Assembly: GCF_004403185.1 (NCBI RefSeq)
Contig: NZ_SOHJ01000011.1
Coordinates: 372,001 to 436,000, forward strand
From: Cryobacterium suzukii
GTDB taxonomy: Bacteria; Actinomycetota; Actinomycetes; Actinomycetales; Microbacteriaceae
Length of the DNA: 64,000 nucleotides
Direction of reading: 5' to 3'
Position 1 is the stretch's first letter. Every line of letters starts with the position of its first letter. This document shows, in pieces, positions 46,940 to 55,820 of this stretch. The notes beneath the pieces were generated by a model that saw nothing but the letters and a program-made list of their open reading frames with translations, was not told the origin of the DNA and made no database searches. The translations under genes and the position numbers were made by a program.

Positions 46940-47934
46940 CAGCGGTCTCCCTTGTGCGGGTCGGTGGGGGGCAGCACAACGGTGGGTTGGCCACTGCCGA
47001 TGACCGGGGTGACCCCGGTCATGGTGCCCGTGAGCGAGGCGGTGGCGTCATCCGCTTTCTTGTCTGGACGGCGGTCGCCGATGCCGCGGGCGAATCGCTT
47101 CTCGAGAAAGTACTGACCGACCATGAGGATAGAGGTGAAGAACAGGTACCAGATCGACGCGACGATGAGCATCGGCACGGTTTCGAAGGTCACGGCGGCG
47201 ATGTCGCGGGAACGTGTGTAGAGCTCGAGGGTGAACGGAATGGCCGTCACGAGCGAGGTCGTCTTGAGCATCGAGATGACCTCGTTGCCGGCCGGCGGAA
47301 TGATCACCCGCATCGACTGGGGAACGATCACGCGCACCATGGTTTGGAACCAGCTCATGCCGAGCGCGGTCGCCGCTTCTTCCTGCCCGCTGTCAACCGA
47401 GAGCAGGCCGGCGCGCACGATTTCGGCCATGTAGGCGGCCTCGTTGAGGGCCAGTCCCACGATCGCGAGAATGAACGCGCTCAACGCGACCCGGGTTGGA
47501 AAAGACACCCACGGGTCGGTGAAGGGCAACCCGATGTCGATGGTCTGGTAAATCGTGCCGATCAGGCCCCAGAATGCGAGTTGCACGTACACCGGGGTGC
47601 CACGGAAGATCCAGAGGTAGACCCAGGCGATACTGCTGACGACCGTGTTGGGTGAGAGCCGCATGATGGCCAGGGTCACCCCGAGAATGATCGCGATGAC
47701 CATGGAGTAGACCGTGAGTTGCAGGGTGACGAACGCGGCCTGCGAGATGCGCTGGTCGAACAGGTACTTGCCGACCGCCGGCCAGTCGTAGGCCGGGCGC
47801 ATCGCCGCATCGGCGATGAACAAGGCAACGAGGAGCAGTAACACGACCGCGAAGGTGTTGCGCCACGGGTGGCGCAGGCGAATGGCCTTGATACCCGGTT
47901 CCGTCTTAACGCCGGTCGCGGTCGTGTCAGTCAT
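46939..47934 (-). CDS. Polar amino acid ABC transporter, permease (second system)
   Basis: 331 residues, HisM/GlnP family, with about five helices. The EAA loop is [21 protein letters not shown] long cytoplasmic C-terminal tail ([20 protein letters not shown] onward) is an addition. Paralogue of the permease at 17302. Confidence 0.93.
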   Translation of the reverse strand: MTDTTATGVKTEPGIKAIRLRHPWRNTFAVVLLLLVALFIADAAMRPAYDWPAVGKYLFDQRISQAAFVTLQLTVYSMVIAIILGVTLAIMRLSPNTVVSSIAWVYLWIFRGTPVYVQLAFWGLIGTIYQTIDIGLPFTDPWVSFPTRVALSAFILAIVGLALNEAAYMAEIVRAGLLSVDSGQEEAATALGMSWFQTMVRVIVPQSMRVIIPPAGNEVISMLKTTSLVTAIPFTLELYTRSRDIAAVTFETVPMLIVASIWYLFFTSILMVGQYFLEKRFARGIGDRRPDKKADDATASLTGTMTGVTPVIGSGQPTVVLPPTDPHKGDR

Positions 47935-47955
47935 GATGTGGGTCGCTTACTCTGT

Positions 47956-48849
47956 CTAGCCGTTGGCGGCGACGTTGATGGTGATGGTGTCGATGCCACC
48001 ATCGGTGACACCCCAGGCATCGAGGATCTTGCCGTATGACCCGTCGTCAACCATGGACTGGAGGGCAGCCTGCACGGCCGCCGTCAGCTCGGAACCCTTG
48101 TCGACCGTGATGCCGTATGGCGCAGTGTCGAAGCTTTCACCGGCGGGCGCCAGCTTGCCGTCAGTCTTGGAGATGGCGTATAGGGTGACCGGGGAGTCGG
48201 CGCTGAGCGCGTCGGCCTTGCCGAGAATGACCGCGTTGGTCGCTTCGTCCTGCGAAGGGTAGGGCAGAGATTCGATCTTCTCGAGACCGGCCGCGACGCA
48301 GGCCGCGCTCTTGGCGGGCAGCTCGTCGGTGTCTTGAACGGTGTTGTCCTGCACGGCGACGGTCAGGCCACAGGCGTTGTCGGGATCGACGGTGCTGCCA
48401 ACGGGCGCGGCCCAGAGAATGCCGGCGTTGTAATAGTTGACGAAGTCAACCTGTTTCTCGCGCTCGAGGTTGTCGGTGAAGGAGGATTCGCCGATGTCGA
48501 CTGTGCCACCGGTGATGCTCGGAATGATGGTGTCGAAGGATGCGATCTGGTATTTGGTGGTGAGGCCGAGCTTGGCGGCGATACCGTTAGCGAGCTCAAT
48601 ACCCCAGCCGATCGGTGCACCCGACTCGTCCTTGAACTCGTTCGGCGGGTAGGCCGCGTCGGTTCCGACGACGAGCACCCCTGCGCTCGCAATGTCCTCG
48701 GGGAGCAGCGCGACCGCGGCGGGATCCGCTTCGATGGTGCTCGCGGCATCGGGCGGCGTCGTTGCGGTCGGAGTGGAGTTGTCGACACAGCCGGTCAGCA
48801 GCAATACGGCGGCGGCAGCGAATGCCGGAACAATGTAGCGTGCGCGCAT
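47956..48849 (-). CDS. Polar amino acid ABC transporter, substrate-binding lipoprotein (second system)
   Basis: 297 residues with signal and lipobox (AAAVLLLTGC, Cys at about 21) and a SBP family 3 fold: VLVVGTDAAYPPNEFKDESG, GWGIELANGIAAKLGL, VDIGESSFTDNLEREKQVDF. Ligand unknown. A 21-base gap precedes the permease gene. The ATG at 48849 has AGAGAAGGAAG upstream. Confidence 0.93.
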   Translation of the reverse strand: MRARYIVPAFAAAAVLLLTGCVDNSTPTATTPPDAASTIEADPAAVALLPEDIASAGVLVVGTDAAYPPNEFKDESGAPIGWGIELANGIAAKLGLTTKYQIASFDTIIPSITGGTVDIGESSFTDNLEREKQVDFVNYYNAGILWAAPVGSTVDPDNACGLTVAVQDNTVQDTDELPAKSAACVAAGLEKIESLPYPSQDEATNAVILGKADALSADSPVTLYAISKTDGKLAPAGESFDTAPYGITVDKGSELTAAVQAALQSMVDDGSYGKILDAWGVTDGGIDTITINVAANG

Positions 48850-48999
48850 GGCACTTCCTTCTCTAGGTGGTCGAAAATGCGCGGGTTCGCCGATGAACCC
48901 ACACGCGGGTAAGACCTAACGAGCCTAGTGCAAGCGCGGCGCGGCAAAATCGAGTGTTGACCCATTCAGGGAAATTTTGACGAGCGGATGTCACGGATC

Positions 49000-49005
49000 T
49001 ATCGT
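49000..49005 (+). promoter_or_regulatory. TATCGT -10 element, leaderless start of the GNAT gene
   Basis: TATCGT, six bases (CGATAG), then GTG at 49012. Confidence 0.45.
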
Positions 49006-49011
49006 CGATAG

Positions 49012-49533
49012 GTGTCTACCGAAACCCCGAACATTTTGTACACGTCACCGACCGACCCGCTCGCCGCCACACTGGTGGCCGAACTCTCGCGGGAGTACGA
49101 CGAGCGTTACGGCCTGAACGATGGAATTCCGTCGTCGAGCGAGCTCAGCCGGTATCCGGCCCGCCGCTTTCAACCGATCGACGGCGGCACGTTTCTCCTG
49201 CTCGTGGAGAACGGCAGCGCTGTCGCCGGCGGCGCGTTCATGCGGGCTGACGATGCTGGCGCCGTCGAGATCAAGCGAGTCTGGACCCACTCGGCGCACC
49301 GGAGGCGCGGCCTCGCCCGCCAAGTGATGGCCGAGCTGGAGGCCGAAGCTGCCCGCCGGGGCATCCATTCCATTGTGCTGACCACGGGGGCGCGCCAGCC
49401 GGAAGCGGTGGCGCTGTATCTCACGCTCGGTTATGAGCCGCAGTTCGACCTCGACGCCGACCGAGAGTCGATCGGGTACCTGGAGTTTCGCAAGCGGCTC
49501 GACATGGTCAACGAGGAAAACGGCCCTACGTGA
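49012..49533 (+). CDS. GNAT family N-acetyltransferase
   Basis: 173 residues. The acetyl-CoA binding motif A is VWTHSAHRRRGLARQVMAEL (Q/RxxGxG/A type), followed by GIHSIVLTTGARQPEAVALY and LTLGYEP. Substrate unknown. GTG start supported by the six-base spacing from TATCGT. Its last 8 bases overlap the end of the siderophore-binding protein gene on the other strand. Confidence 0.9.
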   Translation: MSTETPNILYTSPTDPLAATLVAELSREYDERYGLNDGIPSSSELSRYPARRFQPIDGGTFLLLVENGSAVAGGAFMRADDAGAVEIKRVWTHSAHRRRGLARQVMAELEAEAARRGIHSIVLTTGARQPEAVALYLTLGYEPQFDLDADRESIGYLEFRKRLDMVNEENGPT

Positions 49534-50539
49534 CCGCGGCCGCGAGCAGGGCGACGTAGTCCTCAAGGCCCCAGGACAACGACAGTCCCGTGGGCGGGGA
49601 GACCGAGCTGATGAAGGCCGCGCCGACCGGGGACGCGACCGTGCCGGCCTGCACCTGCGGCATGGCCTGCGCGTAGCTCGCGGTAAGGAACGCGTTGGAT
49701 TCTTCCTGGGTGGAACCGAAGTTCACCAGCAGGTCGCTGCCGAGCTGGTCGAGCTGCTCGTAGCTGAGCGTGTAATAAAAGCTTGCCTCGTCGGTTGCGA
49801 GCTCATCGACGGCGGGTGCGCTGACGAAACCCAGGTCAAGGGTGAAATCGACGCGCGGGTCATCCTTCTTATAGACGTAGAAGCTGCCGGCGCTGTCGCT
49901 TGTGAGGGCGATAGTCTTGCCGGCGAACTCGGGGTGCGCGGCGGCCTGGTCGGCGATCTCGGTGTCGATCGAAGCGAGTAGGGCGCTCGCTTCGTCGGTC
50001 TTGCCGAGCGCGGTGCCGGTGATCTCGATCAGTTCGCGCCACGGGGTGGACCAGGCGTCGCCCGGGTAGGCCACGACGGGGGCGATCTTGCTCAGCAGGT
50101 CGTACTCCTGCTCGGTGATGCCGGAGTAGGCGGCGAGAATCACATCGGGAGCGGCCGCGGCGATGTCCTCGTAGGGCGGTTCCTGGGTATCAGGCAGGAT
50201 GAGCGGCATCTCGGTGCCTTCGAGAGCCTCAGCTATCCACGGCAGTACGCCGTTCTCATCGCCGGCATAGCTCTGGAACGGCATGGCAACCGGGGTCACA
50301 CCGAGGGCGATCGCGTCGTCGGCGCTGCCCCAACCCCAGGTCGCAACGCGGGTTGGCTGCTCGTCGATCGTGGTTTCGCCGAAGGCATGCTCGATGGTGA
50401 CGGGAAAGCTGCCGGATGCCGCGGCATCGGCGGCGGGGTCAGCCGCGTCATCGGCGGCGGCCGTGCAACCGGCAAGGCCGAGGGCGAGGATGCTCGCGGC
50501 GGCAGCGAGGGTGAGGCGTCGGGACACGAATTTCTTCAT
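49526..50539 (-). CDS. Iron-siderophore ABC transporter, substrate-binding lipoprotein
   Basis: 337 residues with signal and lipobox (ILALGLAGC, Cys25) and a TroA/FepB-type fold: FPVTIEHAFGETTIDEQPTR, RVATWGWGSADDAIALGVTP and a VYKKDDPRVDF region. Binds ferri-siderophore at the outer face. It lies downstream of the ATPase gene with only 18 bases between, almost wholly occupied by an IdeR-type box (50539-50557). That box overlaps the start codon, so the gene can be regulated on its own. Confidence 0.93.
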   Translation of the reverse strand: MKKFVSRRLTLAAAASILALGLAGCTAAADDAADPAADAAASGSFPVTIEHAFGETTIDEQPTRVATWGWGSADDAIALGVTPVAMPFQSYAGDENGVLPWIAEALEGTEMPLILPDTQEPPYEDIAAAAPDVILAAYSGITEQEYDLLSKIAPVVAYPGDAWSTPWRELIEITGTALGKTDEASALLASIDTEIADQAAAHPEFAGKTIALTSDSAGSFYVYKKDDPRVDFTLDLGFVSAPAVDELATDEASFYYTLSYEQLDQLGSDLLVNFGSTQEESNAFLTASYAQAMPQVQAGTVASPVGAAFISSVSPPTGLSLSWGLEDYVALLAAAVT

Positions 50540-50557
50540 TAGGTAAGCCTAACCTAA
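50539..50557. promoter_or_regulatory. IdeR/DtxR iron box over the start of the siderophore-binding protein gene
   Basis: TTAGGTAAGCCTAACCTAA matches the 19-base DtxR/IdeR consensus TTAGGTTAGGCTAACCTAA except at two central positions. It shares its first base with the start codon of the gene at 50539. TAGGCT (minus strand, 50546-50551) sits six bases before the ATG, so the box also covers the -10. Confidence 0.9.
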
Positions 50558-51355
50558 TTAAACCTGTCCATGGAATCGGCCGATCGGGACGACCATGGGG
50601 GCGCCACAGACCGGATCGGGAACGATTCGCGCCTCGAGGTCGAAGGCGTGCCGCACGATGTCGGCGGTGAGCGTCTCGGCGGGCAATCCGTTGGCCACGA
50701 TGCTTCCCGCACGCATGACGACGAGATGGTCGGCATAGCGGGCGGCGAGGTTGAGGTCGTGCAGCACCATCACGACGGTCGTGCCGCGTTCGCGATTGCG
50801 TTCGAGCAGCAGGTCGAGCACCTCAATCTGGTGGGTCACGTCGAGGAAAGTGGTCGGTTCGTCGAGCAACAGAATCTCGGGATCCTGCGCGAGCGCCATG
50901 GCGATCCAGACCCGTTGCCGCTGCCCGCCGGAGAGGTCTTCGAGGCGGCGCCCGGCGAGTTCGCCAGTGTTCGTGGCGGCCATGGCCGCGGCGACGATCT
51001 CGTCGTCGGTGCTCGACCACTGCCGAAACCAGCCCTGGTGCGGGTACCGGCCGCGGCCGACGAGGTCGGTCACGGTGATGCCGTCGGGCGCGATGGGCTG
51101 CTGGGGCAGCAACCCCACGACGGTCGCGACCTTCTTGCCGGGCAGCGCGGCGATGTTGCGCCCACCCAGGGACACCTGGCCGGCATCCGGTTTCAGTAAG
51201 CGCGCGAGGCCTTTGAGCAGGGTGGACTTGCCGGAGGCATTAGCGCCGACGATGACGGTGATCGCGCCGGGAATGACCTCGAGGTCGAGGCTGTCGATTA
51301 TGGGCGTGTGGTCGTAGCCGAGGCTGACGCCCTCGGCGCGCAATAGCTGGGTCAT
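50558..51355 (-). CDS. Iron-siderophore ABC transporter, ATP-binding protein
   Basis: 265 residues of the FepC/FhuC class. Walker A is GANASGKST (38-46), the signature is LSGGQRQRVWIAMALAQ and Walker B is ILLLDEPTTFLDVTHQ. Immediately follows the second permease gene, with which it shares a base (ATG/TGA junction at 51355). Confidence 0.95.
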   Translation of the reverse strand: MTQLLRAEGVSLGYDHTPIIDSLDLEVIPGAITVIVGANASGKSTLLKGLARLLKPDAGQVSLGGRNIAALPGKKVATVVGLLPQQPIAPDGITVTDLVGRGRYPHQGWFRQWSSTDDEIVAAAMAATNTGELAGRRLEDLSGGQRQRVWIAMALAQDPEILLLDEPTTFLDVTHQIEVLDLLLERNRERGTTVVMVLHDLNLAARYADHLVVMRAGSIVANGLPAETLTADIVRHAFDLEARIVPDPVCGAPMVVPIGRFHGQV

Positions 51356-52374
51356 CAGGCGCCCTTTCCGGTTTTGTTGCTGGTGGCGATCAGCCAGAGC
51401 AGGTAGGGGGCGCCGATAGCGCCCGTGATGATTCCGGCGGGCAGTTCGAGCTGCCCGGGGAGCAGGTGCTGCGCGGTGAAGTCGGCCACGGTCGTGATGA
51501 GGGCGCCGACGAGCGCTGCGGGAATGAGAGCGAGTCCGCCGGTACCGAGTACGCGCCGGGCGATCGGCGCCGCCACGAACGCGACGAAGGCGAGTGGGCC
51601 GACGGCGGCGGTCGCCGTTGCGGCGAGCGCGACGGCGATCACGAGCAGCACGAGCCTGGTGCGTTCGGCGCCGACGCCGAGGCTCGTGGCAAGGTCATCG
51701 CCGAGTTGTAGGGCGCCCAGGCGCCCGCTCAGCACACGAATGACGGGCAGCAGCACGAGCAGCACGACGGCCACGAGGGCGATGTCTTGCCATCCGGCGC
51801 CGCTCACGCTGCCGACCAGCCAGAGCAGGGCGCCCTGAGCGTCGTTGAGATCGGCGCGGGAGAGCAGGTAGCCGAGCAGTCCCTGCACCATGAAAGCGAC
51901 CCCAACGCCGATCAGCACGAACCGGTAGCCGACCACCCCGCCGCGGCGCGCCAGCAGGTAGATGACGCAGGCGACGATGATGGCGCCGACGAAAGCGGCG
52001 AGGGAGGTCGCGATGCTTCCGAAACCGAGGATGAGCATGCCGAAGACGGCGGCGGCGCTCGCTCCCCCGGTCACCCCGATGATGTCCGGGCTCGCGAGTG
52101 GATTGCGCAGCACGGTCTGGAACAGCGCGCCGGACAGCGCGAAGGCCACCCCCACGAGCAGGGCGAGGGTCAGCCGGGGCAGGCGCAGGGACAGCACGAT
52201 GAAGTTCTCGCTCTGGGTGCCCTGGCCGGCGAGGGTGCGTAGCAGGTCGGGCACGCTGAGCGAATAGGCGCCGACGGCGAGGCTGAACGCGGCGACGATC
52301 ACGACGGCACCGACGAGCACGAGCACGACGCTCCGGTTGCGCCTTGTGCGCTGGACGCGTGCGTGGGTGGTCAT
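51355..52374 (-). CDS. Iron chelate uptake ABC transporter permease (FecCD family)
   Basis: 339 residues with about nine to ten helices. FecCD hallmarks are RLPRLTLALLVGVAFALSGA near the N-terminus and TAAVGPLAFVAFVAAPIARR in the middle. The ATG at 52374 shares its A with the stop of the upstream permease gene. It pairs with the permease at 52374-53426 to form a heterodimer. Confidence 0.94.
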   Translation of the reverse strand: MTTHARVQRTRRNRSVVLVLVGAVVIVAAFSLAVGAYSLSVPDLLRTLAGQGTQSENFIVLSLRLPRLTLALLVGVAFALSGALFQTVLRNPLASPDIIGVTGGASAAAVFGMLILGFGSIATSLAAFVGAIIVACVIYLLARRGGVVGYRFVLIGVGVAFMVQGLLGYLLSRADLNDAQGALLWLVGSVSGAGWQDIALVAVVLLVLLPVIRVLSGRLGALQLGDDLATSLGVGAERTRLVLLVIAVALAATATAAVGPLAFVAFVAAPIARRVLGTGGLALIPAALVGALITTVADFTAQHLLPGQLELPAGIITGAIGAPYLLWLIATSNKTGKGA

Positions 52375-53426
52375 CACAGCCCGGCCAGTTTCACTCGGCG
52401 CACGAGGGCGATGAGTACCGGCGCTCCGAGGAACGCGACGACCAGGCCGGCCTCGATCTCGCCGGGCTGGGCGATGACGCGGCCGAGTACATCTGCCGCG
52501 ACGAGCAGGGTCGGGCCGAAGAAAGCGGAGAAGGCGATGATGAGGCGGTAGTCGGGGCCGGTGATCCAGCGGGCCACGTGCGGCACAGCAAGGCCGACGA
52601 ACACGATCGGGCCCGCCATCGCGGTCGCCGAGCCACATAACAGCACGATCGCGACGGCGCAGACGATGCGGGCGACCACGAGGTTCTGGCCGAGCCCGCG
52701 GGCGAGGTCGTCGCCGAGGGCGAGGGCATTGAGCATGCGGGCCGCGACGATGGCGAGAACCGCGCCGACCAGGATGAAGGGAGCCAGTGGCAGGGCGGCG
52801 TCGAGGCCGCGAGCAACCAGGGAGCCGGCCGCCCAGAATCGGTAGCGGTCGAAGGCCTCGGAGTCGGCAAGCAGCACGATCGTGATGAGTGAGGTGAACG
52901 CTGCCGTCAGCGCGGTTCCGGCGAGGGCGAGCTTCACCGGGGTGGCGCCTTCCCTGCCCAGGGATCCGATGAGGTAGACGATCGTCGCGGCCACGGCGGC
53001 GCCAATAAAGGCGAACCAGACGTAGCCGAGCGAGGACGTCACGCCGAACCAGGCGATACCGGCCACGACGAACAACGACGCGCCGGCATTGACCCCGAGC
53101 AGGCCGGGGTCGGCGATCGGGTTGCGGGTGACGCCCTGCATCAGGGCGCCAGCCAGGCCGAGGGCGAGGCCGGCGAGCAGGCCGACGACGGTGCGCGGCA
53201 CCCGCAGGTCGAGAATGACGGTGTGGTCGGTCAGCGCACGGTCCGGGCTGAACAAAGCGCTCCAGACGGTGACCGGGGCGATCTCGCGGGTGCCGACGAG
53301 GAGCGACGCGGCGATGCTGAGCCCGAGCAGCACGAGGGCCGTGATGAAGCCGATGACGACGCGACGCGGGTGAACGCGGGCCGGCGCCGTTGCAGCGGAT
53401 GCAGGTCGGTCAAGAGCCAGGGTCAT
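52374..53426 (-). CDS. Iron chelate uptake ABC transporter permease (FecCD family)
   Basis: 350 residues. The same family signatures as its partner are present: DLRVPRTVVGLLAGLALGLA, GALMQGVTRNPIADPGLLGV and TAMAGPIVFVGLAVPHVARW. Overlaps the stop of the siderophore-interacting protein gene by four bases (ATGA at 53423-53426), so the uptake operon is translationally coupled. Confidence 0.94.
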   Translation of the reverse strand: MTLALDRPASAATAPARVHPRRVVIGFITALVLLGLSIAASLLVGTREIAPVTVWSALFSPDRALTDHTVILDLRVPRTVVGLLAGLALGLAGALMQGVTRNPIADPGLLGVNAGASLFVVAGIAWFGVTSSLGYVWFAFIGAAVAATIVYLIGSLGREGATPVKLALAGTALTAAFTSLITIVLLADSEAFDRYRFWAAGSLVARGLDAALPLAPFILVGAVLAIVAARMLNALALGDDLARGLGQNLVVARIVCAVAIVLLCGSATAMAGPIVFVGLAVPHVARWITGPDYRLIIAFSAFFGPTLLVAADVLGRVIAQPGEIEAGLVVAFLGAPVLIALVRRVKLAGL

Positions 53427-54400
53427 TGAGCTTCGGACCGGCCCAGCCGCCAGTAGCCCATGAAAGCCACTCTCGAGCGGTCAATGCCCGTCTCGCTCAC
53501 CAGAAAGCGTCGCAACAACTTGATCATGCAGCATTCGCCCGCAAGCCAGGCGTAGAAACCTGTGCCGCTCTCGTCGTTCGGCGCTTCCCAAAGCAGGTCG
53601 CTGTCCACGTCGATCTCGGCGAGCGGCTCCGGATGTGCGGCGCCAACCAGATTGATGAGCGCGCCATTGTCGGCGACCCAGTTGCGCACGGCTTCATCCA
53701 GGCGTTCTCCGTGCGGCGCTGTGCCGCGGGCCAGCCACGTGATCTCGCAACCGTTCGGCAACACGAGGGGCAAAGCATCCGCTTCGGTGGGCACTTCGAT
53801 GAAGGCGCGGGCACGGCGGCCAGCGGGCAGGCTCTCGAGAATGCTGCAGATAGCGGGGGCGGCGGCTTCGTCACCGGCCAGCAGCAGTTCGGTCGCGTGC
53901 GCTGGGTGCCAATCGAGGCCGATGGCGCGGCCGGGGCTGCGCTCGTCGGGGCCGACGATGACAACGTCACTGCCGATAGACGCGGCCTGCAGCCAGCGCG
54001 CGGCCGGACCGAGCGGGCCGCGACCGGCGTGGGTCACGAAATCCACATCGATCTCGCGCTGTTCGGGGCGCACGGCGCGAATCGTGTAGGTGCGAAAGGG
54101 GTTGCGGTCGGCGTCGGGCAACGCACGCCAACGCTCATACCAGGTGCCGTCGGCACCGGTGCCCTCATCATCAGCGCCGATATCGAAGAGGCCACAGCCG
54201 GGCAGCGGCAACACGATCTTGACCCGCTGATCGAGTCCGGCAGTGCCAAAGGTCTCGAACTGAGCACCAAAGAATGTCACCCGGGTGAAATGATCACTCA
54301 GCGGGCGGATGCCGACCACGCTGGCCCGGTAGGGCCGGTAGGCCGGGCGTTCCGTGACCGCCGTGACCCCGAGACCGGCCACTGTCGGTAAGGTAAGCAT
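53423..54400 (-). CDS. Siderophore-interacting protein (FAD-dependent ferric-siderophore reductase)
   Basis: 325 residues of the SIP/ViuB family. The FAD-binding N-terminal part has RPYRASVVGIRPLSDHFTRV and FRTYTIRAVRPEQREIDVDF. The NAD(P)-binding part has ELLLAGDEAAAPAICSIL, and the C-terminus FYAWLAGECCMIKLLRRFLV is diagnostic. Releases iron in the cytoplasm. The ATG at 54400 lies inside the IdeR box at the centre of the palindrome. CATACT sits six bases before it. Alternative starts lie further upstream or at GTG 54382. First gene of the uptake operon. Confidence 0.9.
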   Translation of the reverse strand: MLTLPTVAGLGVTAVTERPAYRPYRASVVGIRPLSDHFTRVTFFGAQFETFGTAGLDQRVKIVLPLPGCGLFDIGADDEGTGADGTWYERWRALPDADRNPFRTYTIRAVRPEQREIDVDFVTHAGRGPLGPAARWLQAASIGSDVVIVGPDERSPGRAIGLDWHPAHATELLLAGDEAAAPAICSILESLPAGRRARAFIEVPTEADALPLVLPNGCEITWLARGTAPHGERLDEAVRNWVADNGALINLVGAAHPEPLAEIDVDSDLLWEAPNDESGTGFYAWLAGECCMIKLLRRFLVSETGIDRSRVAFMGYWRLGRSEAQ

Positions 54401-54407
54401 TACCTTA
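54389..54407. promoter_or_regulatory. IdeR/DtxR iron box with the SIP start codon at its centre
   Basis: TAAGGTAAGCATTACCTTA is a perfect 8-3-8 palindrome and a good IdeR/DtxR box. It lies between the divergent siderophore-interacting protein and MFS genes, so iron would repress the uptake operon and possibly the MFS gene too. The start codon of the minus-strand gene at 54400 is within the central bases. Confidence 0.88.
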
Positions 54408-54519
54408 GTATGGCATGCCTTGTCCCCACAATGGGCGGTGCGGTCGAGATTGTCAGGCCCACCCGGGTCACGTCGTCTGCCCCAGTTTTCGACGCACACG
54501 ACCGTAGACTGAAATCATT

Positions 54520-55728
54520 GTGAAAAGTTACTGGACCCTCCTGCGTACACCCGGCGTGTCCCGCCTGATCGGCGCGCAGCTGACGGCCCGTTTTCCGTTC
54601 GGCATGCTCTCGCTCGCCTTTCTCATTCACATCGAGCAGATCTTTGATTCCTATGGAGCTGCCGGGCTGGTTCTCGGCGCAATGAGCATCGGCCAGGCCA
54701 TAGCGGGTCCCCTCACCAGCCGCCTGATGGGACGCCTCGGCATGCGCCCGGTGATCATCGCGACCATGTTCATCTGCGCGGTGTCGATCATCGTGATGGC
54801 GCTGGTTCCGCTGTCGGTACTGAGCCTCATGCTCATCGGATTTGTGGCCGGCCTGTCAACGCCGCCGATCCAGCCGGCCGTGCGCACCATCTATCCCAAG
54901 ATCGTCAACTCCCGCCAGCTCACCCCGTTGTTCTCGCTCGACGCTTCGGCGCAGGAGATCATCTGGGTACTCGGTCCCGTCATCGCGACCTTCGTGGCCC
55001 TGCAGGTTTCGACGACCGCGGGCATCCTGCTGGCCGCATTCTTTCTGGTCGCCGGCGGAATCTGGTTCGTCTCCCTGCCGGAGGTGGGTCGGGTGCGCAT
55101 TCCGCGCAGCCGCCGCAAGCTCGGTGTGGTGCTGAAGAAGCCCGAAGTGCTGCTCAGCACCATCGTCGGGTTCACCCTCGTAGCCGCCTGCGCCGCCGTC
55201 GAGGCCGGGGTGGTCGCGGTGTTCGGGCACGGCAGCGCCGACGCGGGCTGGGTGCTGGGCATCTTCGCTGTCGGCTCCCTCATCGGCGGGCTCGCGCTCG
55301 GCCACGCCCCGATCGGACCGTGGGCACTCGCCGCCCGCATGCTCATCGTCACCATCGGGCTGGCCCTGGCGAGCCTGTGGCTCACCTTCTGGTGGCTGTC
55401 TCTGGCTTTGCTCGTGGCGGGGGTCGGCATCGCTCCCGCCTTCGCGGTCTTGTTCGGCATCGTCTCGGCGAGCGTGAAGTTCAGCGACACCGCCGAGGCC
55501 TACGGCTGGGTGGGCACCGGCCAGCTGATCGGCGCCGCCCTGGGCTCCGCCATTGCCGGGTTCTCGATCGACCATTCCGGACCGGTCTCGGCGATCTATG
55601 TCGCCGCTGGCTTCGCCGCCCTCGGCTGCATCATCCCCGCGCTCGGTCGTCGCTGGCACCCCGACCTGCGTGGCCGGGACATCAGCCCCATCCCCGACAC
55701 CGAGCCCATCCAGGTGCAGGTCTCCTAG
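54520..55728 (+). CDS. MFS transporter, probable siderophore-related
   Basis: 402 residues with about 12 helices. The region GRLGMRPVIIATMFICAV corresponds to the intracellular loop between helices 2 and 3. Divergent from the siderophore operon. The IdeR box lies 113 bases upstream of the GTG, so a siderophore exporter role is plausible but unproven. TAGACT precedes the GTG by nine bases, without a clear ribosome binding site. Confidence 0.87.
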   Translation: MKSYWTLLRTPGVSRLIGAQLTARFPFGMLSLAFLIHIEQIFDSYGAAGLVLGAMSIGQAIAGPLTSRLMGRLGMRPVIIATMFICAVSIIVMALVPLSVLSLMLIGFVAGLSTPPIQPAVRTIYPKIVNSRQLTPLFSLDASAQEIIWVLGPVIATFVALQVSTTAGILLAAFFLVAGGIWFVSLPEVGRVRIPRSRRKLGVVLKKPEVLLSTIVGFTLVAACAAVEAGVVAVFGHGSADAGWVLGIFAVGSLIGGLALGHAPIGPWALAARMLIVTIGLALASLWLTFWWLSLALLVAGVGIAPAFAVLFGIVSASVKFSDTAEAYGWVGTGQLIGAALGSAIAGFSIDHSGPVSAIYVAAGFAALGCIIPALGRRWHPDLRGRDISPIPDTEPIQVQVS

Positions 55729-55820
55729 CCCAGTTCTCCTGGTATGGAGGGACGACCTCGACTGAACATCATCACCATCGGGCTCACCTTCGCAAGCCGC
55801 GACGTACCCGAATCCTGACG

